From Spirochaetales bacterium (lineage in GTDB: Bacteria; Spirochaetota; Spirochaetia; JAGLYY01), in contig JAGLYY010000189.1 in the NCBI GenBank assembly GCA_023131935.1, positions 1 through 11,137 of the forward strand: a stretch of DNA of 11,137 nucleotides, given 5' to 3'. The notes below the pieces were generated by a model. That model had not been told where the DNA came from and searched no databases. It worked only from the letters and a program-made list of their open reading frames with translations. Position 1 is the stretch's first letter. Each line of letters begins with the position of its first letter. Position numbers and translations under genes: made by a program. This document shows positions 1 through 5,592 of the stretch, one piece after another.

Positions 1-50
1 CGGGAACCGGTCGAAGCAAACAAGTTAAATGGGCCATACTAAACTGCTGG
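1..50. repeat. Imperfect direct repeat, copy 1 (upstream of gap)
   Basis: This stretch matches positions 140-191 at about 42 of 50 aligned bases with one 2-nt gap. Shared blocks are CGGGAACCGGT at the start, TGGGCCATA in the middle and AACTGCTGG at the end. The copy begins at the very edge of the window, so its true left boundary is unknown. The 80 bases between the copies (about 51-139) show no convincing coding sequence, RNA gene or promoter. I do not recognise the repeat family. Confidence 0.75.
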
Positions 51-139
51 AATTGATAGGAAAATGAGAATAGCCAAATCAATTGGCCTGATTTACTGAC
101 GGTTTGTAGCGAAACCTTCCCTTTACCTGGAGGTCTTCG

Positions 140-191
140 CGGGAACCGGTTGAAGAAAACAAGACATGTGGGCCATAATCAGAACTGCTGG
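140..191. repeat. Imperfect direct repeat, copy 2 (abuts gap promoter)
   Basis: Second copy of the repeat at positions 1-50, in the same orientation and starting 139 bp later. It contains a perfect 8-bp palindrome AACCGGTT at 144-151, which is one base off in copy 1. The copy ends about five bases before the -35 box of the gap promoter. It could be a dispersed intergenic element or a pair of regulatory sites; the sequence alone does not decide. Confidence 0.75.
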
Positions 192-196
192 ATTCA

Positions 197-225
197 TTGA
201 CATTGATATTCCTTTCATTTATATT
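197..225 (+). promoter_or_regulatory. Sigma70-type promoter for the gap operon
   Basis: A perfect consensus -35 box TTGACA (197-202) is followed after exactly 17 bp by a -10 box TATATT (220-225, five of six consensus bases). The predicted start of transcription is near 232, giving a 5' leader of roughly 24 nt. That leader carries a strong Shine-Dalgarno AGGAGG at 245-250, five bases before the gap ATG. Near-consensus elements fit high constitutive expression of a glycolytic operon. This is a prediction from base pattern only. Confidence 0.75.
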
Positions 226-255
226 CAGGTGGAGATAAAATAACAGGAGGACTCT

Positions 256-1245
256 ATGAAACTTGCTATAAACGGATTCGGAAGGATCGGACGGAATGTA
301 TTTAAAATCGCCCTGGAAAAGGGTGATATTGACATAGCCGCTATAAACGATCTTACAGATCCAAAGACCCTCGCGCATCTATTGAAATATGACTCAAACT
401 ATGGTGTCTATAGCAAAAAGGTAGAATCTACAGAAGATGCCATTGTGGTAGACGGCAGAAAAACCAAGGTTTTCGCTGAGAGAGATCCCAAGAGCCTTCC
501 CTGGAAGGATCTAGGGATTGACGTAGTAATTGAGTCTACCGGGGTGTTCCGGAAGAGAGATCAGTTAGCCTGGCATATTGAAGCCGGCGCAAAAAAGGTT
601 ATTCTGACAGTCCCGGCAAAAGATAAAATTGATAAGACAATAGTTCTTGGTGTAAATGATGACGATCTGAAAGATTCTGACCTCATCGTTTCAAACGCTT
701 CCTGTACAACTAACTGTCTTGCTCCAATCGCAAAGGTATTGAACGATGCTTTTGGTATCGAGCAGGGACTTATGACTACTATTCACGCCTATACTAACGA
801 CCAGAAAATTCTTGATATGCCCCACAGCGATCTCCGCAGGGCACGTGGCGCCGCTCTTGCCGTAATCCCTACCACCACAGGCGCGGCCAAGGCGGTTGGC
901 CTTGTTATTCCTGAACTGGATGGGAAACTGAATGGCCTCGCGATGCGGGTACCGGTTTCTGTCGGATCCATTGTCGATCTGACTGTTCAGCTGAAGAGTG
1001 ACCCAACGGTCGCGGAAATTAACGCGGAGATGAAAAAAGCCGCGGAGGGTGCGCTTAAAGGGATCCTCGAATACACCGAAGACCCCATTGTTTCAGTTGA
1101 TGTCAAAGGGAATCCCCATTCCTCGATCTTTGACGCCCTCTCAACAATTAAACTGGATAACGGTTTTGTAAAAGTACTTTCCTGGTATGATAACGAATGG
1201 GCTTATTCATACCGTGTCGTCGATCTTGCTGAAAAGCTTGTATAA
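256..1245 (+). CDS. gap: Glyceraldehyde-3-phosphate dehydrogenase, type I (NAD)
   Basis: Glycolytic enzyme of the cytoplasm: it oxidises and phosphorylates glyceraldehyde-3-phosphate to 1,3-bisphosphoglycerate, reducing NAD+. The 329-aa product has the usual family length. The N-terminal Rossmann motif GFGRIGR is at residues 7-13 and Asp32 is the expected adenosine-ribose ligand, which favours NAD over NADP. The catalytic motif ASCTTNC places the nucleophile at Cys150, and its partner is His177 in HAYTNDQ. The phosphate-binding region includes TTTGAAKAVG (207-216) and Arg231. The C-terminal SWYDNEWAYSYRV block (309-321) is intact. The ATG start is fixed by AGGAGG five bases upstream. It is first in the operon gap-pgk-tpiA-secG, 15 nt before pgk, and is driven by the promoter at 197-225. 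Nothing looks degraded or unusual. Confidence 0.98.
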   Translation: MKLAINGFGRIGRNVFKIALEKGDIDIAAINDLTDPKTLAHLLKYDSNYGVYSKKVESTEDAIVVDGRKTKVFAERDPKSLPWKDLGIDVVIESTGVFRKRDQLAWHIEAGAKKVILTVPAKDKIDKTIVLGVNDDDLKDSDLIVSNASCTTNCLAPIAKVLNDAFGIEQGLMTTIHAYTNDQKILDMPHSDLRRARGAALAVIPTTTGAAKAVGLVIPELDGKLNGLAMRVPVSVGSIVDLTVQLKSDPTVAEINAEMKKAAEGALKGILEYTEDPIVSVDVKGNPHSSIFDALSTIKLDNGFVKVLSWYDNEWAYSYRVVDLAEKLV

Positions 1246-1260
1246 AAGACGGGTAGATAA

Positions 1261-2448
1261 ATGGGATTGCGTACAATTAGAGACATCGATCTGAAGGGGA
1301 AGGCTATTCTCCTTCGGGCCGATTTTAACGTGCCCCTTAAAGAGGGAGTGATAACCGATGATACAAGAATCAGGGCGGTCCTTCCTACTATTCAGTTTAT
1401 CCTCGATCAGGAGGGAACATCTCTGATCCTCATGAGCCATCTTGGCCGTCCGAAAGGGGAACGGAAACCGGAGTTCAGTCTTATGCCGGTTTCCGAAAGA
1501 CTTTCAGAACTCCTGGGCAGGAAGGTTGCGATGGCTCCTGACTGTATAGGGGATGAGGTGAAGAGGAAAGCGGAGGGACTTGGCGCCGGCGAGGTGCTGC
1601 TGCTTGAGAACCTCCGGTTCCACAATGGGGAAACGAAAAATGACCCCGGTTTCGCGAAGAATCTTGCCGAACTTGGCGATTTTTATGTAAACGATGCCTT
1701 TGGGACCGCTCACCGGGCCCATGCTTCTACAGAAGGTGTATCCCATTACCTTCCCTCTGCTGCCGGGTTCCTAATTGAGAAAGAGGTGAAATTCTTTGCA
1801 CCGCTGCTTGAGGATCCCGCACAGCCCTTTGTCGCGGTTATTGGCGGGGCAAAAGTATCCTCCAAGATTGGTGTTCTTGAGTCTCTGCTGAAACAATGTA
1901 AGACTCTCATTATCGGCGGAGGAATGAGTTATACCTTTCTCAAGACAAAGGGCCATTCAATCGGAAATTCTCTCTGTGAAGATGAATATCTCGAAACGGC
2001 CGGCAGCCTGCTTGATAAAGCAGCTGAAAAAGGGGTAGAAATACTTCTGCCTGTTGATCATGTTGTCGCGGATGAGTTTTGTGAATCTTCTGAAGCTTTA
2101 CTAATCAATAGCAGCGATATCCCTCCGGGCAAAATCGGAATGGACATCGGTCCAAAAACTGTCGAACTGATACAGAGCAGGATTGCTGAAGCAAAGTCCC
2201 TTATCTGGAACGGTCCAATGGGGGTATTTGAATTTGATCCCTTCGCGAAGGGAACAATCCAGGTTGCCGAAATGGTTGCCGCTTGTCAGGGTGTTACAGT
2301 AGTAGGCGGCGGTGATTCGGTTGCAGCGGTGAATAAGTTCAACCTTGCATCGAAAATCGACCATGTTTCGACGGGGGGGGGTGCCTCCCTGGAATTCCTC
2401 GAAGGGAAAGCCCTTCCCGGCATTGTCGTGTTACAGGATCAGGAATAG
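1261..2448 (+). CDS. pgk: Phosphoglycerate kinase
   Basis: Cytoplasmic kinase that transfers the acyl phosphate of 1,3-bisphosphoglycerate to ADP, making ATP and 3-phosphoglycerate; it uses the product of the upstream gap. At 395 aa it has the normal bacterial length. The N-domain shows the PGK signature RADFNVPL (19-26), the substrate-binding MSHLGRPKG (58-66), and an ENLRF block (116-120). The hinge/C-domain shows IGGAKVSSKI (194-203), the nucleotide-binding IWNGPMGVFE (315-324), GGGDSVAAV (349-357) and STGGGASLEFLEG (370-382). The Shine-Dalgarno is weak (GGGTAG region just upstream), so translation may depend on coupling to gap, which ends 15 nt before. A run of nine G at 2373-2381 encodes part of the conserved TGGGAS loop and is in frame. 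Confidence 0.98.
   Translation: MGLRTIRDIDLKGKAILLRADFNVPLKEGVITDDTRIRAVLPTIQFILDQEGTSLILMSHLGRPKGERKPEFSLMPVSERLSELLGRKVAMAPDCIGDEVKRKAEGLGAGEVLLLENLRFHNGETKNDPGFAKNLAELGDFYVNDAFGTAHRAHASTEGVSHYLPSAAGFLIEKEVKFFAPLLEDPAQPFVAVIGGAKVSSKIGVLESLLKQCKTLIIGGGMSYTFLKTKGHSIGNSLCEDEYLETAGSLLDKAAEKGVEILLPVDHVVADEFCESSEALLINSSDIPPGKIGMDIGPKTVELIQSRIAEAKSLIWNGPMGVFEFDPFAKGTIQVAEMVAACQGVTVVGGGDSVAAVNKFNLASKIDHVSTGGGASLEFLEGKALPGIVVLQDQE
2373..2381 (+). repeat. G9 homopolymer inside pgk
   Basis: Nine consecutive G encode the conserved Gly-Gly-Gly of the TGGGAS nucleotide-binding loop, with the third Gly read as GGT. The reading frame is intact across the tract. Any length change would truncate or frameshift the last ~22 residues. 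It is the first of two G9 tracts in the window (see 4823-4831). Confidence 0.9.
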
Positions 2449-2450
2449 AT

Positions 2451-3203
2451 ATGAGAATGTCATTTATAGCGGGCAACTGGAAAATGCATAAAACCATGGA
2501 AGAGTCAAAAGAGCTTGCTTCACAATTAGTGCAGCGGCTTTCCGGTTCTCCCTATAGAATTATGATAGCACCGCCATTTACCGCCCTCGGGGCTGTTTCA
2601 GAAGTGATCAAAGGAAGCTCGATCCTTCTGGGCGCGCAGAATATGGCATCCTCCGAATCGGGAGCTCATACAGGAGAAATATCTCCAGACATGCTCCTTG
2701 ATTCAGGGGTATCTGTAGTAATCCTCGGGCATTCGGAGCGAAGACACACCTATGGTGAGAGGGACGAGCTCATCAATAAAAAAGCTATTCTTGCGCTTTC
2801 AAAGGGTCTTGAGGTTATTCTCTGTGTCGGAGAAACCCTCGATCAGCGGGAAGCCGGTACGACTGAGAAAGTTGTAACCGAACAGGTGGAAAAAGGTCTT
2901 AAGGGAGTAGGGATGAGTGATCTTTCAAAGATTACTATCGCTTATGAACCTGTATGGGCTATTGGTACAGGGAAAACCGCAACCCCTGAAGACGCGGACG
3001 TAATGCACAAGGTTATTCGCAGTGTCATTCAGAATTTGTATTCTGAAGCCGCTGCTTCAAACATGATTATTCAGTACGGTGGTTCTGTTAAGCCTGATAA
3101 CGTTAAAGCTCTCATGGCTATGGAGAACATCGATGGGGCACTGGTTGGAGGCGCTTCTTTGAAAGCTGAAACCTTTGTGCCTATTGCTGAATACGACGCA
3201 TAA
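2451..3203 (+). CDS. tpiA: Triosephosphate isomerase
   Basis: Cytoplasmic TIM-barrel enzyme that interconverts dihydroxyacetone phosphate and glyceraldehyde-3-phosphate, feeding the substrate of gap. The 250-aa length is typical. The substrate-binding Asn9 and Lys11 lie in AGNWKM (7-12). The electrophile His94 is in LGHSERR (92-98), the catalytic base Glu166 in AYEPVWAIGTGK (164-175, containing mobile loop 6), and the phosphate-binding loops are YGGSVKPDN (209-217) and GALVGGASL (229-237). It begins two bases after the pgk stop, so translation is probably coupled; AGGA at 2441-2444 may serve as Shine-Dalgarno. A second in-frame ATG two codons later (2457) is possible, but the first gives the family-typical spacing to AGNWKM. 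Confidence 0.98.
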   Translation: MRMSFIAGNWKMHKTMEESKELASQLVQRLSGSPYRIMIAPPFTALGAVSEVIKGSSILLGAQNMASSESGAHTGEISPDMLLDSGVSVVILGHSERRHTYGERDELINKKAILALSKGLEVILCVGETLDQREAGTTEKVVTEQVEKGLKGVGMSDLSKITIAYEPVWAIGTGKTATPEDADVMHKVIRSVIQNLYSEAAASNMIIQYGGSVKPDNVKALMAMENIDGALVGGASLKAETFVPIAEYDA

Positions 3204-3207
3204 TCCG

Positions 3208-3246
3208 GGCTGTCACGAGACAGCCGAAATTATTTTTTTATTTCGG
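3208..3246 (+). terminator. Hairpin with T-rich tail between tpiA and secG (possible attenuator)
   Basis: GGCTGTC (3208-3214) pairs perfectly with GACAGCC (3219-3225) around an ACGA loop. A run of seven T follows at 3233-3239, seven bases after the stem, a poorer spacing than in a strong intrinsic terminator. A second inverted repeat, CCGAAAT (3224-3230) with ATTTCGG (3240-3246), has the T run in its loop. It shares two bases with the first stem and takes in the GG of the secG Shine-Dalgarno. The two stems overlap, so they could be alternative structures. I infer partial termination, RNA-end protection or reduced secG translation, rather than full termination. Confidence 0.5.
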
Positions 3247-3255
3247 AGAGAATAT

Positions 3256-3609
3256 ATGGGTTTCATAGGAATTCTGCTTTTGGTCATCTTTGTTCTCGTT
3301 GCACTGTTACTCATCGTAATCGTTATGATGCAGGATGATCAGGGCGAAGGAATCGGAGGCCTCTTTGGAGGCGGTAGTACTTCTGCCTTCGGATCGAGGT
3401 CTGGAAACATCCTTACGAAAACAACCGGTATTCTGGGCGCTCTGTTTCTTATTGGAGCTTTCGGACTTGCCTGGATGAATCGAACAGCTGTACAGCAAGG
3501 GGATGTAATTGGAGCTGCCCGTCGTGAGGCGAATCAGGAAACCTCAGAATGGTGGAATGAAGCTGCTACTGCCCCGGAAGCGCAGGAAAACAGCACTGAA
3601 TCTGAGTAA
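3256..3609 (+). CDS. secG: Preprotein translocase subunit SecG
   Basis: Small inner-membrane subunit of the SecYEG channel, which assists SecA-driven protein export. The 117-aa product has the SecG layout: transmembrane segment at about 3-25, a glycine-rich cytoplasmic loop with the family hallmark GGLFGGG (34-40), then a second transmembrane segment at about 57-75. The tail after residue 90 is hydrophilic and acidic and rich in Ala, Glu and Ser, as in many SecG proteins. The ATG at 3256 is chosen because GGAGAG lies just upstream (3245-3250). An in-frame ATG further upstream, inside tpiA, would add 27 residues that are not SecG-like. tpiA-secG adjacency is common in bacteria, including spirochaetes. 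It is the last gene before the terminator at 3622-3659. Confidence 0.95.
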   Translation: MGFIGILLLVIFVLVALLLIVIVMMQDDQGEGIGGLFGGGSTSAFGSRSGNILTKTTGILGALFLIGAFGLAWMNRTAVQQGDVIGAARREANQETSEWWNEAATAPEAQENSTESE

Positions 3610-3621
3610 GTATTATTAGCA

Positions 3622-3659
3622 GGGACCGTTTCCGAACAGGAAGTGGTCTCTTGTTTTTT
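3622..3659 (+). terminator. Strong Rho-independent terminator after secG
   Basis: A 12-bp stem (3622-3633 with 3639-3650, including three G-U pairs) closes a five-base loop GAACA. It is followed directly by TTGTTTTTT (3651-3659). Stem, loop and U-tract geometry are those of a classic intrinsic terminator. It begins 12 bases after the secG stop codon and separates the glycolysis-secG operon from the next gene, whose ATG is only 21 bases beyond. Confidence 0.9.
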
Positions 3660-3680
3660 GTAAGGATCATCGGGAATTGT

Positions 3681-4094
3681 ATGAAAGTAGCAATTGTTTA
3701 TTTCGAAGGGCTGAAAAAGAAAGAGCTTATTGACCTGTGCCGTGGTCTTGCCGATGGGATCGAAGCCCAGGGGCATCAGGTTGATATTATCGATGGTGAT
3801 CGTGACATCAATACAAACCTCACCATCTACCGGTATTTAGTCATAGGAACAGCCTCAATTTCCTCTTTCGGAGGTAAAATATCAAGACAGGTTGAAAGAT
3901 TTCTTGCAAACTCAGGGATTCTTACGGGGAAAAGGTGTTTCGCCTTTATTGGGAAAGCCGGAATCCGGAATATCAAAACCCTTCAGAAGCTCATGAAGAC
4001 TATGGAGCATGAAGGGCTGTATATAAAATTCTCAGAAATCCTGTCAAAAAAGGAAGAAGCAGTATTCCTCGGTAAAAAGCTCCATATCGGATAA
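3681..4094 (+). CDS. Small flavodoxin-fold protein of unknown function
   Basis: A 137-aa protein whose pattern suggests an alpha/beta flavodoxin-like fold. A first beta strand MKVAIVYFEG leads into a helix (about 11-30), then a strand VDIIDGD (34-40), a strand RYLVIGTASISSFGG (51-65) at the position of the flavodoxin second FMN loop, a helix (66-78), and a strand KRCFAFIGKAG (84-94). The first loop (YFEGLKKKEL) lacks the usual Thr/Ser-rich phosphate-binding motif of true flavodoxins, so FMN binding is doubtful. ATG 3681 is chosen because an upstream TTG lies inside the terminator tail. The Shine-Dalgarno is weak (AAGGA at 3662-3666 is 14 bases away). It sits 10 nt before the exported PPIase gene. 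The fold call is inference; no function is assigned. Confidence 0.7.
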   Translation: MKVAIVYFEGLKKKELIDLCRGLADGIEAQGHQVDIIDGDRDINTNLTIYRYLVIGTASISSFGGKISRQVERFLANSGILTGKRCFAFIGKAGIRNIKTLQKLMKTMEHEGLYIKFSEILSKKEEAVFLGKKLHIG

Positions 4095-4104
4095 GGAGAA
4101 AGGG

Positions 4105-5169
4105 TTGAGAAAGATTTATGTTTTAGCACTTATGCTGCTTTTTAGCACCCAGGGTTTTTCCCAGGTCATCGATCTGCAGGTTGCCAGCGTATCTTTTTTA
4201 AGGCCGGAAATCATTACCAGAAAACAGCTTGACCGGCGTGTGAACCAGATTGAATCTTTAAGTATTCAGGCCGGATATGCATCCGCCCACGCAACCCCGG
4301 AAGATCGCCTGCAAATTCTCAATGCCATGATCGCTGAGGTACTCATTAGGCAGGGAGCCGAAAAAGAGGGTATCACCGTTGGGGAACAGGAGCTGGACCG
4401 TTATATCGCGGCCCAGAAACATAATGTCGAAGCCCAGGTCGGCAGTAGTTTATCTGATTATCAATTCAGGGACCTTGTCACTCAACAGACCGGGATGAGC
4501 TGGGAGGAGTATATTCGTCAGCTTGAAACCCAACTGCTTCAGCAAACCTATATAACCCGGAAAAAACGGAATCTCTTTCAGTCCATTACCTCTCCGACCG
4601 AGGCAGAAATTGAAGAGGTTCATTCAAGAAGGGCAAATGAATTCACCAATCCTGAGATAATAAGATTCAGTCAGATTTATCTCTCAAAATTAAATCTTTC
4701 AGCAGCGGAGATAGATAAAGCGGGAGAGCTCGCTGAAGAACTCGCAAGAAAATTAAAGAATGGAACAGCAACCTTTGAAGAGCTGGCCAGAGATTACAGC
4801 GACGATACAACCTCGAAATACCGGGGGGGGGATTTCGGTTATATCGCCCGGAATGACTCCCATGCCGCGGCACAGTTAGGGGACAGTTTCTTCAGGAAGC
4901 TATTCGAACCGGAGGTCGGAAGGATCTCGGGAGTGCTGGACTCAAATCTTGGATTTCATATCGTAAAGGTAACAGAGCATCGAATGCCCCGGCTGTTAAA
5001 AATTGACGATCCATTGTCTCCCACCAATCCGATGACTGTCCGGCAGTATATACGTACCCTGCTTCTTCAAAGTGAAGAACAGCGGATACTGAAACAGGCT
5101 ATGGATGAAATAATTGCTGAACTTAAGGAGCAGGCAGAAATACGGATCTTTGAGGAGAATGTAAACTAA
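4105..5169 (+). CDS. Exported parvulin-type peptidyl-prolyl isomerase (SurA/PrsA-like)
   Basis: Likely periplasmic folding factor that isomerises prolyl bonds and chaperones exported proteins. Of its 354 aa, residues 1-20 look like a signal peptide (basic MRK, hydrophobic core, then QGFSQ, with probable cleavage near 19/20). Residues ~35-165 form a helical SurA-N-like chaperone region containing EVLIRQGAEKEGI and a later EEYIRQL segment. A single PPIC/parvulin domain spans ~186-292, with IRFSQIYL, FEELARDYSDD, RGGDFGY, and the C-terminal NLGFHIVKV. The C-terminal tail (300-354) is helical. The start is TTG at 4105, supported by GGAGAAAGGG just upstream; the next ATG (4132) would destroy the signal peptide. 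It begins 10 nt after the flavodoxin-like gene and ends 6 nt before nusB. One PPIC domain, rather than the two of E. coli SurA, leaves the exact family name open. Confidence 0.88.
   Translation: MRKIYVLALMLLFSTQGFSQVIDLQVASVSFLRPEIITRKQLDRRVNQIESLSIQAGYASAHATPEDRLQILNAMIAEVLIRQGAEKEGITVGEQELDRYIAAQKHNVEAQVGSSLSDYQFRDLVTQQTGMSWEEYIRQLETQLLQQTYITRKKRNLFQSITSPTEAEIEEVHSRRANEFTNPEIIRFSQIYLSKLNLSAAEIDKAGELAEELARKLKNGTATFEELARDYSDDTTSKYRGGDFGYIARNDSHAAAQLGDSFFRKLFEPEVGRISGVLDSNLGFHIVKVTEHRMPRLLKIDDPLSPTNPMTVRQYIRTLLLQSEEQRILKQAMDEIIAELKEQAEIRIFEENVN
4823..4831 (+). repeat. G9 homopolymer inside the PPIase gene
   Basis: Nine consecutive G encode the end of Arg240 and all of Gly241-Gly242 and the first base of Asp243 in the conserved RGGDFG turn of the parvulin domain. 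The frame is open across it. A one-base slip would remove the C-terminal third of the protein, including the end of the catalytic domain. Confidence 0.9.
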
Positions 5170-5175
5170 CCAGCT

Positions 5176-5592
5176 ATGGGTTCCAGAAGAAAAGGACGGA
5201 TACTCGCGTTTCAATCTCTATATGGCTGGGAAATCAACCGGGACTCCCTTACAGGAATCCTTGATTTTTCGTGGCTTGATGAGAGTCGTCGAAAACGGAT
5301 GGATAATGAAACTATCACCTTTTCGAAACTCCTGGTCTCCGGGGCTATCGAGAACATTGAAGAGATTGATAAAGCAATAAAAAAACACCTGGATAATTGG
5401 GATTTTTCACGATTAAATAAAGTAGATCTGGCAATCCTCAGATTAAGTGTCTATTCCCTGCGCTACCAGAAGGAGATTCCCGCTTCTGTAACCATTGATG
5501 AAGCGATAAATATCGCAAAGGAATTCGGAAACGAAGATTCCTATCGTTTTGTGAATGGAGTTCTGGATGGGATTTGCCGGGACCATGACTAA
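5176..5592 (+). CDS. nusB: Transcription antitermination protein NusB
   Basis: Cytoplasmic RNA-binding factor that, with NusE (ribosomal protein S10), joins the antitermination complex on boxA of rRNA operons. The all-helical 138-aa product has the family length. It opens with the basic segment RRKGRILAFQSLYGWE (4-19). The later half carries the most diagnostic blocks: NWDFSRLNKVDLAILRLSVYSL (split across 74-95), IPASVTIDEAINIAKEFG (101-118) and FVNGVLDGI (125-133). It starts six bases after the PPIase stop and has no good Shine-Dalgarno, so it may rely on translational coupling. Its 3' end overlaps the start of the next gene by 8 nt. Confidence 0.95.
   Translation: MGSRRKGRILAFQSLYGWEINRDSLTGILDFSWLDESRRKRMDNETITFSKLLVSGAIENIEEIDKAIKKHLDNWDFSRLNKVDLAILRLSVYSLRYQKEIPASVTIDEAINIAKEFGNEDSYRFVNGVLDGICRDHD

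Noticed and set aside
79..378. 99-codon minus-strand open frame across the repeat and the start of gap
   Set aside because: It overlaps the gap promoter and gap coding start on the opposite strand, has no recognisable motif or good start context, and the repeat copy at 1-50 is interrupted by stops in the matching frame.
3651..3680. Upstream TTG start for the flavodoxin-like protein
   Set aside because: The TTG is the first triplet of the terminator's T tract, so it would begin the protein inside a termination site; ATG 3681 gives a normal first beta strand.
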